From Podocnemis expansa (Eukaryota; Chordata; Testudines; Podocnemididae), in assembly GCA_007922195.1 (NCBI GenBank), contig ML682024.1, forward strand, positions 4,365,207 through 4,429,206: a DNA stretch of 64,000 bases, written 5' to 3'. The position numbers and the translations under genes were made by a program. Below, piece by piece: positions 1 to 17,399 of the stretch. How positions within the stretch are numbered: the stretch's first letter is position 1; each line of letters begins with the position of its first letter. Under the pieces are notes generated by a model. That model saw only the letters and a list, made by a program, of their open reading frames with translations. It did not search any database and had not been told where the DNA came from.

Positions 1-90
1 CCTTTCTCTGAACTTCATCCCTGTAGCAGGGGGCATTGATGGATCTTGTCACCTGGCTGGGGGGCAGGGCAAGATGGGGCAGGAGCTTAC

Positions 91-1010
91 CAGCTGGTGG
101 AAATATTGGGGAGGCAGCAGCAGCAGCAGCAGGGAAATGGGTTAGGGGCAACATGCTGCCCTTCTAGGCGCCGGATCATGTGGGTTTTGCCACCAAAGAA
201 GTCAGTCACCAAATCCAGGAATTTCCATAGGGTGATGGAGTGGTAGCTGCAGAGACAGGGTGAACTGAGATGCAGGTGACACTTGGCAGGAAAATAGCTG
301 CACAGAATGCTGCATGTGGAATTTTTGCCCAGTATTAATACACAGCCACGTCTGGGGTGTGGCAGCTGAGGAGCAGGCGCATATAATGCCATGGTAGGAG
401 ATGCAGCCACTAATGGGGTGTGGCAAGTGAGGAACAGCCATACAATGCCTCATTATGCCCCCCCCCCTTAACTTAAGATTCACCCTTTCCCATTAAGTAC
501 TCCCCCTTCCACCAGGAGACTCACATGTTAGCGATAACGTTACAAACAAAGGAGGATCGGGGAATGTACATGCCAATGAGGGACATGATGCTGAACACCT
601 GGAGATAGAACAAAGAATGGTGTCAGTGGGGCCCAGGCTCCTAGGTTCTAGCCTGAGCTCTGGGGGGTGGGGGTCTGGAGGTTTAGTGTAGTGGGGGCTG
701 GATGCCTGGATTCTCTTCCTGGCTCTGGGTGCGGGGGGTCCAAAGGATTAGAGCAAGGGTGACTGGGTGCTAGGACTCCTGGGTTCTCACCCTGGCTCTG
801 GGAAGGCAGTAAGGTCTAGTGATTAGATTGGGATGGGGGTTCTGGGAGCCTGGATGCCTGGCTTACCGGGTAGACCCCCAGGATCCAGAGGGAGAGGCTG
901 GTTCTGTGAGAGGAGCCCAGGCGGCGCAGGAAGAAGCCCATCTGCTCCAGGAAGAGACCCAGCTGCACCAGGCCCAGGGCGGTGGGAATGAGAAAAATCC
1001 ACAGTTGGGC
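91..1010 (-). CDS. Organic solute transporter alpha-like membrane protein (SLC51A family), partial
   Basis: Three consecutive exons can be read on the minus strand: 867-1010, 525-598 and 91-246, each flanked by AG/GT and joining in frame. They encode hydrophobic segments separated by short basic loops, the motif MYIPRS, then FGGK and a run of six cysteines followed by LP. The IPRS, FGG and poly-Cys landmarks in this order are those of the OST-alpha (Solute_trans_a) family, which forms bile-acid and steroid transporters at the basolateral membrane with a beta subunit. The gene continues past the left edge. Its first exon was not found between 1011 and 2765. Similarity to human SLC51A is moderate, so it is more likely a paralogue ('OST-alpha-like') than SLC51A itself. 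The TMEM184 branch is the alternative but lacks the cysteine run. Confidence 0.66.
604..840 (+). repeat. Head-to-tail MIR-like SINE heads (about 80-bp periodicity)
   Basis: Three to four decayed copies of a unit that reads: tagtggttagagca (A-box-like), a G-rich spacer, gagccaggactcctgggttct (containing a B-box-like GGTTC), then ctctgg and gagggga. The 5' head resembles the tRNA-derived part of MIR. The units lie one after another without the MIR core or tail. The same unit recurs throughout the introns and spacers of the window. Confidence 0.6.
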
Positions 1011-2059
1011 CTGGAACACTTGGAGGGGAGGAATGGGATGGGGGGGGTGAGTCTGAGCTCCACAGAGCCTCTGCTCCCCCAGTGCCCATCCTGGGCTGAC
1101 CCCCCCCATCCTCTTCCTGCCCCCACTCTCAGGGCTGATTCCCTCCCCAGCAGCAACATGCTTCCTGCATGCCAACCCTTGGGGCACTAGACTGCCCATG
1201 TCCCACCTTGGAAGACTTCTGAGGACAGGGGGAATTGGCCACTGTGGAGCGTGCAGTTTGGGGGTCGTGCCATTTCTGCCCGTGCTCTTCTCCAGTCACT
1301 GCCCGATCTCCATGTTCCTGTTCTCGGCTTCCCTGGTCTCTCTTCCCAATGGGCTTCCCCCTCACCAAAGGAAGCACCTTCCTTGTTAGTCATGTATTAA
1401 TTAATCATTGACCCAGCCCAGGTGCGAGTGCCAGGTAACGGGGTCCAAGTCCGACTTCCTTCACCTGCTGGGGACCAGTGAATGGCTTGGTGACAGAGGC
1501 CTCTGGAACTCCCTGCCACTAGCTAGAGAGCCCACTCCTGGATTCTGTCCCCAGCTTTGGGAGGGGAGTGGGATCTCATAAGTTAGTTTAGTGCCCTGCT
1601 TTCAGTTGGGATGGGAGGGTCTATGTGGCACTTGGCATGATGAGGTCCCCAATCTCAGGGAGGGGGCTGGAGTCTATGCAGCACCCAGTGCAATGGGGCC
1701 TTGAGCCTAGTGCTAATGAAAATTATTAATAATTGCTATTAGACTCATCATTAGTGATGCACGACTAGGTCTGAAAGTCTTGTGTTTGAAAATAGATGCC
1801 CCACAAGCAGTTAACAAAGCAAAGATTATCGCACGGTGAATGGCTTATTAAGAAATCCAGCCAGCAGGAGGCAGTAGTGATTCTGTGTATTTTGTTATTT
1901 ATTTTGCAGCTAACAAATCCAATACTTGGGTTTTTGTTTTTTAAAAAAAATCCCTTTTTCTAAGCTAAGTACAGTACTTTTCCATCCTTTACCCTTGGTA
2001 GGTTTGGAAGTTGCCAGAGAGACACAGGGAGTGGGGTAGCAGCATGTCATAACTTTGGC

Positions 2060-2545
2060 CCTATAAACTCACGGAGGTCTTGGTCTTGTGGGTCCCAGAC
2101 AGGATGTTGCATGGGCAGGGGTGGGGGGGAGCACTGGGCAGGGGATGGGATGTGCCCTTTTCCTTTGCGCTGCTACAATGCAGCAGGATGTGAACTGACC
2201 ATAGAGGTCTTTGTCCTTCAGTTCCTAGAGAGACCAGGGCATGGTGCATGGAGTGTGTGTCGTGACTGGGCAGGATGACAGAGAGAGAGAGAGGTCATTT
2301 TCCATGGTGTTTGTTCTCTCACTCTGCTCCTATAATAGGTGGGATCTAACTGACCATAAAGCTTTTGGTCCTTCAGTTCCTAGAGATAATCAGGACATGC
2401 TCTATATGCAGGGAGATGCACAGAGGTTATTCTGTATGGTGTCTGTTCCATCTCTCTGAACCTGTAAGATGGTGTTAGGAGTGGGATCCACACCCATCAG
2501 AGACTTCTTGGCCCTCCAGTTCACTCAGAAGCAAGGAGGGGTTAA
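2060..2545. repeat. Diverged tandem repeat, about 145-bp unit, 3-4 copies
   Basis: The phrase 'cttcagttcctagaga' followed by a 'caggacatg'-like stretch recurs near 2218 and 2373. Weaker copies sit near 2075 and 2500. Between them lie matching 'ctgaccata' and 'ggtgtttgttc / ggtgtctgttc' stretches. The array lies between the last PORCN exon and the OST-alpha-like gene. No coding function is apparent. Confidence 0.55.
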
Positions 2546-2765
2546 TAGCTGGCCAAGGGCTATGATTTCCTAGTGGGCTGTGAGCTCCTCCACTGGTCCC
2601 TGATACCCATCCCCTCCTTCCCATCCTTTGGTGCCAGGCATTCCCTGCTGAAGCTTGCCAGCTTTGATCCAGCCCTTGAGGTTGTGTCTGATCGTTTCAG
2701 TGCGTGTGGGGTATAGCTGTATCATAGCAGGACATCCCCCACGGTGTCTGTGCTCCTTGTCCAGC

Positions 2766-8279
<5,514 letters not shown>

Positions 8280-8330
8280 CTGCAGGGGCAGGAGGGAAAG
8301 GTGGGGAGAGATAGTGAGAAGGAGCTGTCG

Positions 8331-8340
8331 NNNNNNNNNN
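8331..8340. other. Assembly gap (10 N)
   Basis: A run of ten N of probably arbitrary length, 52 bp upstream of the first visible PORCN exon on the minus strand. The missing PORCN N-terminal exon may lie here. Confidence 0.95.
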
Positions 8341-8914
8341 AGACTGGTGTCCCATTGGACTGGAGGTGGGAGGGAAGGGATGGGAGAAGTATTGAAGAGT
8401 GGAATGACAACAGGATCTGCTCCTCACCCCAGCCCGAGAACTTGGAAGCCGAAGAGGGGGATTGCTCCTCAGCCATGTAGGCCCATCCTGCCCCACTCCC
8501 TCATAGGCCCTGGAAAGAAGCCTAGGAGACCGACACTGACAGCCGGTGGGATTCCCCCTTTGCAGCTACACAGGCCCCTGCATCTATCTGTGGCCGGGGG
8601 GTGGGGGTGGGGGGACTTTTCCTTTTTGCAGCTGCACTGGTGGCTGGATCCAGATGTGAGGGGGGAGGCTCTGCAGAGCGACCAGCTGCTCTGGGGGGAT
8701 TAAAGGAATCGCACAGACCCCTCCCTCCCCCCGCTCCAGCTGTGGCTCGCCCAGGACCCAGGTACCTTTACAACAGCGGGACCTTGCCTCCAGGTCTGTC
8801 TGTTCTGCAGCGCTCCTCCGTCCCCCTTTTCTGGAGAGTGGAGCCTGAGGGGAGGAAGGGGAAGGAGAAGGGGGAGCTGATCTTCTTTAAATTTGGGGGA
8901 AGGGAGACTCAGCG

Positions 8915-9000
8915 TAGCCTCCAATAGGGAGAGGAGATGGGTTAGAGTGGCCAATTGGGAGCCGACTGCGATGGAGAGGGCGATTGGGACAGCCAATGGG
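8915..9000 (-). promoter_or_regulatory. Candidate PORCN promoter: CCAAT-box cluster
   Basis: Four NF-Y-type boxes lie within about 80 bp: CCAAT at 8921-8925, CCAATTGG at 8951-8958, ATTGG at 8983-8987 and CCAAT at 8993-8997, in GC-rich DNA. The position upstream of the PORCN exons and the density suggest a TATA-less promoter. The transcription start is not visible. Confidence 0.45.
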
Positions 9001-9779
9001 GGCTGTCTATCCCCGGCTCCAGGAGGGGAGGGGGCTCCTGTGATTGAAGCAGGGCCCTGGGAACCGGGCCCTCAGGAGCGGGGGCCGGTGTGGGAGGGCG
9101 AGGAGAGGGGCTGGTAGCCGGGACTCCTGGGTTTCATAATTTCCGGCTCCGTGAGGGGAGGAGAGTTGTGTGGCTTACAGGGAGGGTGCCAGGCGCTATT
9201 CCCAGCCCGGCGTGGGAGCGGAGTGTGAGTGTGGAGTCTGGACAGTTTGCTGCCCCCCACTGCTTCATATCTGGGTTTGACACCATTCGAGGAGGCGGGT
9301 AGGGGACCAGACAGGAAGCCTGGAAGAATCAGGACAAGGGTGGGAGCATCCAGTCGCTGCCCCGGGAGACGAAGCCTCAAATACCAGGACTGTCCCTACA
9401 AAAGCGGGACATCTGGTCGCCCTCGTGGCAGTGCAGAGCCCTGATACCCATGCTGTGGGAGCAAGGAGTGCAGGAAACCTGCCCCTAACATGTGCCCTGA
9501 TCTGACCTTCGCTAGCGCTAAGGAAGGCTGGGACGCCGAGAGCACAGAGCATAAAATGCTGCAGGGAGAGGGCTCCCCTGAGGCTGTGGTGGAACAGCCA
9601 GAGAACAGTCACACCCCCGGCCACATGTCTGGCACGGGGCAGCCGGGGAACAGCCTCATATAATGCTGCGGGAGGCTGGCTCGCCTGGCGCTGAAAGGCA
9701 GCCAGCTCTGGGGCAGGACATCTGGAGAACAGCCGCAACCCCGCCTCTGGGCGCAAGCCCTTCCTCTTAGGCCCAGAAG

Positions 9780-10290
9780 CGTCTCCATGGATACACCCAC
9801 CCACTCAGGATAAGCCCCTCCCATGAACCCAGGCGCGCGAGCAAGACCCGGGCCCTGACCCGCCCCCACCTGGAACGCAAGCCCCACCCCCTGGGCCCAG
9901 GCCCCTCCCCTTCGAGCTCTTCCCTCCCCCCCATTCGAGGGACCGCGGTTCTCGCGGCTGACCCCTCCTCCTCTCCACCTGGGCCCACATCACCAGCGGG
10001 TTCCTGGACCAATCCGCAACTTCCCGGAGCCCCTTCCGGTCAAGCACATCAGCGCCCCAGCCTCCCGATTGGCCGCGAAGAAATAGCCGCGAGCCAATGG
10101 GCGGAGCAAGCAGAGCAGGGGGCCCTGGTGCGCCGGCTTCTAGGCGAGTGATTGCCTGCCGCGCTCCGGGAGTGCGGTCACAGCCCGGAGCGGGGTTAGT
10201 TGCGCCCAGACGCCGAGAAAGCGGGCTGAGGTTCTTCCAGGCTGCGGGCAGCTACCAGCGGGGCCGGAGGCGCTGAACGGGTAGGGGGGC
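9780..10290 (+). promoter_or_regulatory. CpG-rich promoter of EBP with candidate 5' UTR exon
   Basis: The region is GC- and CpG-rich. CCAAT lies at 10009-10013, an ETS-like cttccggt at 10033-10040, ATTGG at 10068-10072, and CCAAT immediately followed by the GC box gggcgg at 10094-10104. A donor-like gtaggg at 10281 could end a non-coding first exon that splices to the acceptor before 10770. With PORCN on the other strand, this and the 8.9-9.0 kb cluster form a divergent intergenic promoter region. Confidence 0.55.
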
Positions 10291-10394
10291 TGGGGCTCGG
10301 GCCCCCCTGGATGTCCCAGTTCGGGCACGGGAAGAGGGTGTAGAGTCGTAGGGCGCCCCCTGTGATAGGATTTAGCGCTCCTAGCCAGCCCCCA

Positions 10395-10490
10395 GCCCCA
10401 GGGGTGCATCAGATAGAAGAATAGAATCATAGGGCTGGAAGGGACCTTATGAGATCACGGCCTTCTGCATAGTAAGCAGAGGTGCTAGCC
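10395..10490 (-). mobile_element. tRNA-headed SINE with CR1-like tail, minus strand
   Basis: From left to right: 'agaatagaatcatagggctggaagggacc' (the reverse of a CR1-type 3' end), then 'gagatcacggcc', then 'gtaagcagaggtgctagccac'. This is the reverse complement of the better-preserved SINE at 45806-45931. It lies in the putative EBP first intron. Confidence 0.6.
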
Positions 10491-10791
10491 ACAACACTAT
10501 TTGCAGGGCAGAGCCAGCTCTCCCTACAGGGAAGGGTCCGTGTCCGTGTCCCAGTCCTTGCCCTACTGGACTGGATCAGAGTGGGCATCCCCTACACAAG
10601 GGCCCCGTGCCCCATTCCCTGCCCCTCTGGGGCTGGTCGAGAGCTGGTGTCGTCTAGAGGGGGAGGTCCTAGGTCCCATGCCCCCCCCCCCCATGGATGA
10701 GAGCTGGTGCCTTCTAGAGGTAAAAGGCGGTGGAGCGCCTGACTGACATCATTCTCCTTTCTTTTGCAGTGAAGTCCCTGTCTCGGATGCC

Positions 10792-13700
10792 ATGGTGCTG
10801 CAGGCTGAACCTCTGGCCACCCCCCACCCTTACTGGCCCCAGAAGCTGGAGATCCTGCACTATGTCCCCAACGATCGCCCCATGTGGCACATCCTGTCTT
10901 TCCTGTTCTCCGTCTCCGCAGCTCTGCTGGTGCTCACCTGGCTGGTCACGGGCTGGCGGGGTTGGTCAGGGGCGCCCATGATGCCTTGGCGCCGCTTGGC
11001 TGTTTGCTGGTTCGCCATCTGTGGCTTCATCCACAGCGTTATTGAGGGCTGGTTCATCCTGTACCACTCAGATATACCTGGGGACCAATCCTTGCTATCT
11101 CAGCTTTGTAAGGCCTCCTAGGACCTCTGGGTGCAGTCTAGTGAGCTAAAGTAGGAGCCAGGGGAGGGGGAGGGGGAGCTAGAATGCCTAGGTTCTATCC
11201 CCAGATCTGGGAAGGGAGTGGGGTCTAGTGGTTATAGCATGGGAGGAGTCAGGACTCCTGCGTTCTAGCTCAACTGAGGGGAGAGCTCAGCTGAGGGGAG
11301 ACCTCACCTGATATCATTACTGAGCCCTGGCCTGTTTCACACTGGAATTATTGGCCAGACTAATGTACAGAGAGGAGGTCTGCTAGAAATTTACCTCTGC
11401 CCTGGGTGACAGCAAGGAACCTGCTTCCTCAGAAGATTGGAGCCCATGAAACTGGATGTCTCCAACCCAGGAGAATAAGCTGTGGAGAATGGCTGTCCAC
11501 TGCCCTGGGATATACAGTGCCTGTGGTTCAAGGATCTATAAATCAGAGGACTCTAGGGAGGTGGAAATTTTAACAATAGATCCTGGTAGATATAGCTGAC
11601 AGATGGGATTTTTCTCTCTAATATATTAAGATTGGTTGGCATTAAACTCCCTGGGGGGTGGGGGTAAAGCTATGGAAATTCCCAGTCCAAAAATTTTGGG
11701 AAAACCAATTGCATTTCAGAATAATTCCTCCCTTGCTTTGAAACTTTCCCTGTTCCTGTTCCCAGCCCCACTCCTTGTTTCTTGTGAACCAACAAGTGAA
11801 CATTTCAGCTAAGAATCCTTGTTTTTGCTTCCAGGGAAGGAGTACGCCAAAGGAGACAGCAGATATATCATGTGAGTTTTAGCTTTTCTTTCTCTTTGGG
11901 GCTACTGGCTTTTTTGGCAGAGCCTTTGTAATGGGTTAATGGAATATCTTTGCTGCCTGGATGGTGGACCAATCACATCACATGCAGACGCACACGCTGG
12001 GCAGAGGATCCTGCCCTACTGGAAGGTCCAGAGTTACCTAGTCAAGTCAAGTCAAATCAAATCATAGGGCTGGACTGGAACTCGTGAGTGTTGACATACT
12101 GGCTAGCCCTCAGGGTTTTTTGCCTTCCTCTGTAACATGGGATATGGCTCACTTGCTGGTGGAGTCTGTGTAGCTTAAAATCATGATGTTAGGACTTTAA
12201 TAACTCAGTCATAGGTGAGAGGCTTATTGCAGGAGTGAGTGTGTGAGATTTTGTGGCCTGCACTGTGCAGGAGGTCAGAGTCACTAGATGATCATACTGG
12301 TCCCTTCTCCTCCTGACCTTAGAGTCCATGAATCTACCATTTTTTGCAGTAAACTGCATGTTTCATCTATAGTCCAGATGAACTTGTTGGGCAGGTACTA
12401 TGGGAGTGGGGTGAGAGGGTTGTGTGTGTTTGTCCCATTTTCCCTCTGTTCCCTTTTTCTGATTACTTTCCCCCCTCCTTCCATTCACTGGCACCTGCCT
12501 GTCGATATCCAGAACAATCCTGGCAACTCTGGAATGGATTGGGTGGAACCTTCCAAAAAAGAGCTAGTTTCATATGAGCCTGGTTGCTTGGTGCAATCAA
12601 ACAATATGCAGCTTAACATGGCTAAATGCAAATGGAAAAGTCCATGAACAAAGCCCTCAGTCCACACATAGAAGATGGGGGACTCTGATTTGGGGGAGCT
12701 CCCCCTGTGATGCTGTGGACAAAAGGAAGGTGAACCTGGAATGTATAAAGGGATCTTGAGCAAGAGCAGAGCAGAGATTTTTCCCTCTAGATTTGGCCCT
12801 GATGTCACCATTGATGGGATCCCATGTCCTGTTCTGGTGGCCACAACTCACAAAGGAGGGCATTAAGTCAAAAAATGGTGAGGGAAGAGTCAGAAGAATG
12901 CTTAGATTACTAACCCTGGCTGAGAGTGAGAGACTCCTGGAGCTCCATCTATTTAACTGAATGAGAAGCTAAACGGCAATTTGATCTGAGCCTCACTGAC
13001 ACATGGAACAAATATTTGATAATGGGCTCTCAATCAGTCCAGCAGAGGAAGGTCTAACCCAGTGGTTCCCAACCTGGGGTCCATGGTGCCCTGGGGGGCC
13101 GCAGAGTGACTCCAGGGGCTCTGCAGACAGACTGGGAGTTGGGGCTGGATTCTGCAGGTGTCTTGGGTTTCCATGGAGACCCAGGCTTCTGGCCAGCAGT
13201 GAGCTTCCCCCAGGCAGGGTGTTTTTAAAACTCCTGCCCTGAACATGCTCTGAGCATGTTCAGGGAGAGTACCTTGTGGGGAAGCCAGGTGGCAGCAGCT
13301 CTGGCCAGGTAAGGGGGAGGAAGGGCCCTGGGGGTGTTGGGAGGGCAACCAGGAGGGGGGCAGTTGGAAAACAGGCCAGTGGGTGGGGAAGACTTGGGGG
13401 GAGGGCAGGGAGGCTCCCCAGAGTGGTGGGGGCTGCATTCTGCCAGCCAAGGCTCTTCTGGAGCGGTGAGGACCACATTCTGCTGGGAGGGGCTGGATCC
13501 TGCTGGTGGAGGCTCTCCCAGAGTGGCAGGAGCTGCATTCTGCTAGCAGGGCTGGATCCCACTCATGGGTGCCACATTGTGCCCTGTGGCAGCGCTACAT
13601 AAAAAGTGCAGCCAGGGGAGCCACAAGTTTTTTCGGTTAAAAAAGGGGTCCCCAGCCTGGAAAAGGTTGGGAGCCACTGGTCTAACCCAATCTGATGGCT

Positions 13701-15212
13701 TGAAGTCAATGCTGGCCAAATTCAGCCTGAAAATAAGCCATTGGTTTCTAACTGTGAGAGTCATTCACCATCACAACAACTGCCCAGGGGCAGTGGTGGG
13801 TTCACTGGCATGTGTTTGTAAGACTCTGCTCCAGGAAGTGTTTTGTGGCAGGTCCCTGGCCTGTGAGATGCAGAAGGTCAAACAAAATGAGGATTTTTAG
13901 TTGTAAGCCAGTAATGCAGCAGAGAAAATAGCCAAAGATGCTACATGTGATGTGTGCTAATAAACCAAACTGAAATTTCCCCCTCCCAACTCCAACCCAA
14001 GGTGGCGTCCGTTTGTCCAGTTGTCACTAAAGAGTGGATGCTAATCGGCAAACTGTGTTAGTCTACAATTCAGCAAAATAAATAAGGAGTCCTGTGGCAC
14101 TTTTAAAGTGTCTGACAAAGTGTGATTTCCCCCCCCCCCCAGCTCATGTGATAAATTTGTTAGTCAGTTCAGGCTCTTTATCCCCAAGAGCAGGACTCCT
14201 GCGGTGATGGCCTAAACCCCCTGCCATCTACAAGATTTGGGGGCCCCATCCCTGCACAGATGCTCCCAGAATGAGACTGCAGCCCTTGTCATGCCAGCTG
14301 CTTCTTAGACCCCCCCCTTGATCTGGATCAGCTCTGCCACTAGACCAGGAGCTGCACAACCTCCATGCCGCACAACTGAGATTGAGGCCCTGAAGAGCTT
14401 CCAGTCTAAATGCACCCAGGCAGAGCCATTCTGCCTGTGGTACTGGTGGGGAAACTGAGGTTAGTGGGATGCAAGCTGAGACACATGGCTGGCTATTAAT
14501 CGAGGGGAGCTTTCACGCCTCATTCCTTTGTTTGCAGAGGTGACAACTTCACTGTGTGCGTAGAGACCATCACTGCCTGGGCCTGGGGGCCACTGAGCAT
14601 CTGTACTGTGCTGGCCTTCCTTCAGCGCCAGCACCACCGCTACGTGCTGCAGCTGGTGGTATCACTGGGTAAGGGCAACTGGATGCCTGCATTCTGTCCC
14701 TCACTTGGGGAGGAGCATGTAGTCTAGTGACTAGACTGGGGGGCTAGAAGCCTGGACTGTGGGTTCTAGTCCTGGCTCCAGGAGGGGAGTGGGGTCTAGT
14801 GGTTAGAGGGGTGTGGGGGTAGGGAGGGCTGGTAATCAGGATTCCAGGGTTCTGTTCTTGGCAAAGAAACGGTCCAGGGATCACTGGGAGGGGACCTGAA
14901 GGCCCAACAGATAAGCTTCATCTTGACCTAGCCTGGACCCCAGATTCCCCTTGGTCTTGACGTGATTCTCTTGACCTTTTCTCTCCTCCCACCCATCCAG
15001 GCCAGCTGTATGGCGATGTCCTATATTTCTACACCGAGTACCGGGAGGGCTTTGCCCATGGTCCGATATGGGACCCACTCTACTTCTGGTTCTACTTCGT
15101 CTTCATGAACGCCCTGTGGATCGTCATCCCTGTTGCCCTTGTCCTCGATGCCTGGAGGCACCTGTGTGCTGCCCAGAAGGTGATGGACACTGCCAAGACC
15201 AAGAGCCACTGA
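10792..15212 (+). CDS. EBP: Emopamil-binding protein: 3-beta-hydroxysteroid delta8-delta7 isomerase
   Basis: EBP is the ER membrane isomerase that moves the sterol B-ring double bond late in cholesterol synthesis. Coding exons are 10792-11107, 11835-11871, 14538-14668 and 15001-15212, giving 231 residues against 230 in human. The start follows the acceptor at 10769. Four or five hydrophobic helices are visible. The catalytic landmarks are kept: [11 protein letters not shown] (His81, Glu85), VETITAW (Glu of the substrate site) and the final FMNALW (Asn, Trp). The C-terminus is short and lysine-containing, as in ER residents. The long intron 11872-14537 carries a hAT element and a Penelope-like remnant. 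Expression is probably sterol-responsive as in mammals, but I could not find a convincing SREBP site. Confidence 0.97.
12041..12115 (-). mobile_element. SINE / CR1-tail remnant
   Basis: 'gtcaagtcaagtcaaatcaaatcatagggctgga' followed by 'ggctagcc' is a decayed minus-strand version of the (GATT)n-tailed SINE at 45806-45931. It is in the EBP intron. Confidence 0.42.
13060..13679. mobile_element. Non-autonomous hAT element with perfect 8-bp TSD
   Basis: The ends are cagtggttcccaacctgg and ccagcctggaaaaggttgggagccactg, which are inverted repeats. The 8-bp duplications gtctaacc at 13052-13059 and 13680-13687 are identical. The 620-bp interior is GC-rich, with internal 'ggagctgcattctgctagcagg'-type repetition, and no transposase frame is seen. 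It lies in the EBP intron. Confidence 0.88.
14050..14170. mobile_element. Penelope-like inverted remnant
   Basis: 'gtgttagtctac', then 'aaggagtcctgtggcacttttaaa', is followed directly, in the opposite sense, by 'ctgacaaagtgtgattt', a C run, 'agctcatg' and 'aatttgttagtc'. This is the same head-to-head arrangement as at 4340-4881 but with most of the arms lost. The ribozyme-like core is decayed (ctgacaa instead of ctganga). Confidence 0.55.
14690..14860 (+). repeat. MIR-like SINE heads, tandem
   Basis: Two copies of the tagtggttagag / gggttctagtcc unit lie between EBP coding exons 14538-14668 and 15001-15212. Confidence 0.5.
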
Positions 15213-15680
15213 TGCCACCCCACCCTCTCTTCTCCAGGGGTGGGGGAATCTGACCCTGCCACTGCCCTGGGGGACTATAGGACAAACTATGCTCAGGGAT
15301 TGGGGTGGGCAAGACTCCTAGATTCCTCCCCCACGTCTGGGAGTGGGATCTAGTGGTTAGAGAAGGGGAGGCTGGTAGGCAGGACTCTGGTCCCTTTACA
15401 CAGCCCCCAGCCCCTGTGGATAACATTCCAGTTTCTCTTAGGATAGCTTTACCTGCTGGCCTGGTGAGCAGTGATGGCCAAAAGGGGTGACAGGAAGAGG
15501 CAGTGTTGTGGAGATCTCTGCCTCCCTCTAACTCATTATGCCAGCACTTGGTCCAATAACCAAAACTCCCACCCCTTCTCTATGCTGCCCAACAAGGGCC
15601 CCACCTTCACTTCCTGAGCAGGGACAAAGATGCTGTGACCTCAAGGGCTTTCTGGGGACAGGGACCGATTAGTTTGTTTC

Positions 15681-15686
15681 AATAAA
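15681..15686 (+). terminator. EBP polyadenylation signal AATAAA
   Basis: A canonical AATAAA lies 469 bp after the EBP stop codon, followed within 40 bp by GT-rich sequence. The 3' UTR length is plausible. Confidence 0.7.
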
Positions 15687-15699
15687 CACATTTACAGCT

Positions 15700-17050
15700 G
15701 TGACCTTAGGGATCCAGCTTGGCCACGCCAGTCCTTTTTTCCATTGTCATCTCTGGGTGGCACCGTGCTGCCAGAACAGGACAGCTTACTGGTTAGGGCA
15801 GGGCAGAACCCAGCTGCAGGTCTCAGGCAAATCATAAAGGCTCAGATCTACAATGGCATTTGCCCACTTTGCAGACCTTGGCTGTCAAAGGAGACCAGGG
15901 TACAGGGGCTTTTTGGGAGGTGTACCAGGCTGGCTAGGCCCAGGGCTCTGATGCATGTGTGGAATGGAGGTGGAAACTGCAGCCCTGATAGGGGATTCTC
16001 AATGCAGGTAGGGGATTGGCTCATCTTGCTGGCAGGGTCTAGATCTTGGCTTTAGATAGGGGGTGGTTCTGGGAGAAATGAGACTAAGGGTGGTGTGCTT
16101 GCCTAAACTTCCATCACCCCTCCTGCTCAAATCACTGCTTCCCCTAAATGAAAAGGTGACTATCTCTCAGGCCCTGTGATGGCTGAGGATGATGAGTTGA
16201 TGATTGAGTTCTGTTCAAGCCTTAGAAGGAAGATGGAGAGACACCCAGATGAAATGAGCAAGAACAAGAAGGGAAAATGGGACTTTCCCCAGAAAGCAGT
16301 GAATTCAAACCAGATCCATGGCCTGTCCCCCCAATTTCCCTTGCTGCCAGGTAGTTCCCTGCTCTGGGGCTGGACAGTGAATGAAAACATGGGGAAGAGA
16401 ACAAGGGTTGAAGATTTATCACAGGGACATAGTGCAAGGAACCCCAGGGAATTACTGCTCTGGAGGAGGCAGTGGGTGCTGTGTCCTGGTTTCTATAGGA
16501 CAGGGTCTATGGCCCAGCTTTTAACAGCTCCTTGGATGGGTCCCATCTGTGGGTCATCAAGAGGTCCCACTCTCCCATCAGGGGCCTTAATGGCTCTGAG
16601 ACTCAGCTTTGAGCCCCCAGTTTCATCCCATATTCTACCCAGTACATGCAGCAGGCTGATTCCTGGTCTGAGGCACAGCACTCTGCAGGGATCCAGGCAA
16701 CTCATTCACCTTTTGCAGTGATGCCTGGCTGCCTTTTCCAACCCACCTGGTTGGTTAGGCCCCTGTCAGTGGCACTGGTGTAATCTTAGGTTAACAGAAA
16801 AATAAAGTCCACCATGAAGCCAAACTGATGCTGACTCCCATTTCTGACCCCATCTCTTCATCCATGCCAGGTCTCAGGTTCTGCCCCAAAGTCAGCTCTC
16901 ATCCTAACCATTGACTCCTGTGGAATTCCCACCATTCACCTGGCAACGACCCAGGGTTCAATCTGTGGGACCCCTTCTTTGGGAAATCCTCTGCTGACAT
17001 GAGTTAATTTCAACCAATCCCCTCCTGATCAGTTATTCCACCCCAGAAAT
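15700..17050. other. Intergenic, no gene seen (EBP to TBC1D25)
   Basis: Open frames here (for example 16176-16721) show no family resemblance, no splice logic and no codon bias. An AATAAA at 16799 is not tied to a gene. I see nothing functional. Confidence 0.5.
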
Positions 17051-17399
17051 CCGTGACCCACACCTTGTGCCCCTGCCCAAGAGCAGTGGTTTCCACCCCT
17101 TTAGCACTTGTTGGGTACCTATGCAAAGTACAGAGGGAAACAGAGGCACGCGCAAAACAGAAACTTCCCACTTCACGTTGGCTCTGGGCCCCTCGCCTGC
17201 GCCGAACTGCTGCTCTGTGGGCAGCTGCCTTAGGGCAGTCGCTCGGCCGGCGTTACACGTGGCATCAGACTCAACAGACAATCCCAATGGGACCCATCGC
17301 CCCGCCCTGCTCGTGAGGTCAACCCCCGGGGTCCCTTCATGGTTGGCAGCTGCTTCCTTCCCATTGCACAGACCCGACCCTCACCCACCTCCGCGAGCC

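Noticed and set aside
2061..2110. Donor-like GTGAGTTT on the minus strand that could end a first exon of the OST-alpha-like gene
   Set aside because: It lies in a tandem repeat unit and the upstream frame shows no resemblance to an OST-alpha N-terminus.
10020..10110. Sterol regulatory element near the EBP start
   Set aside because: 'catcagcgccccag' only loosely resembles an SRE; not strong enough to list.
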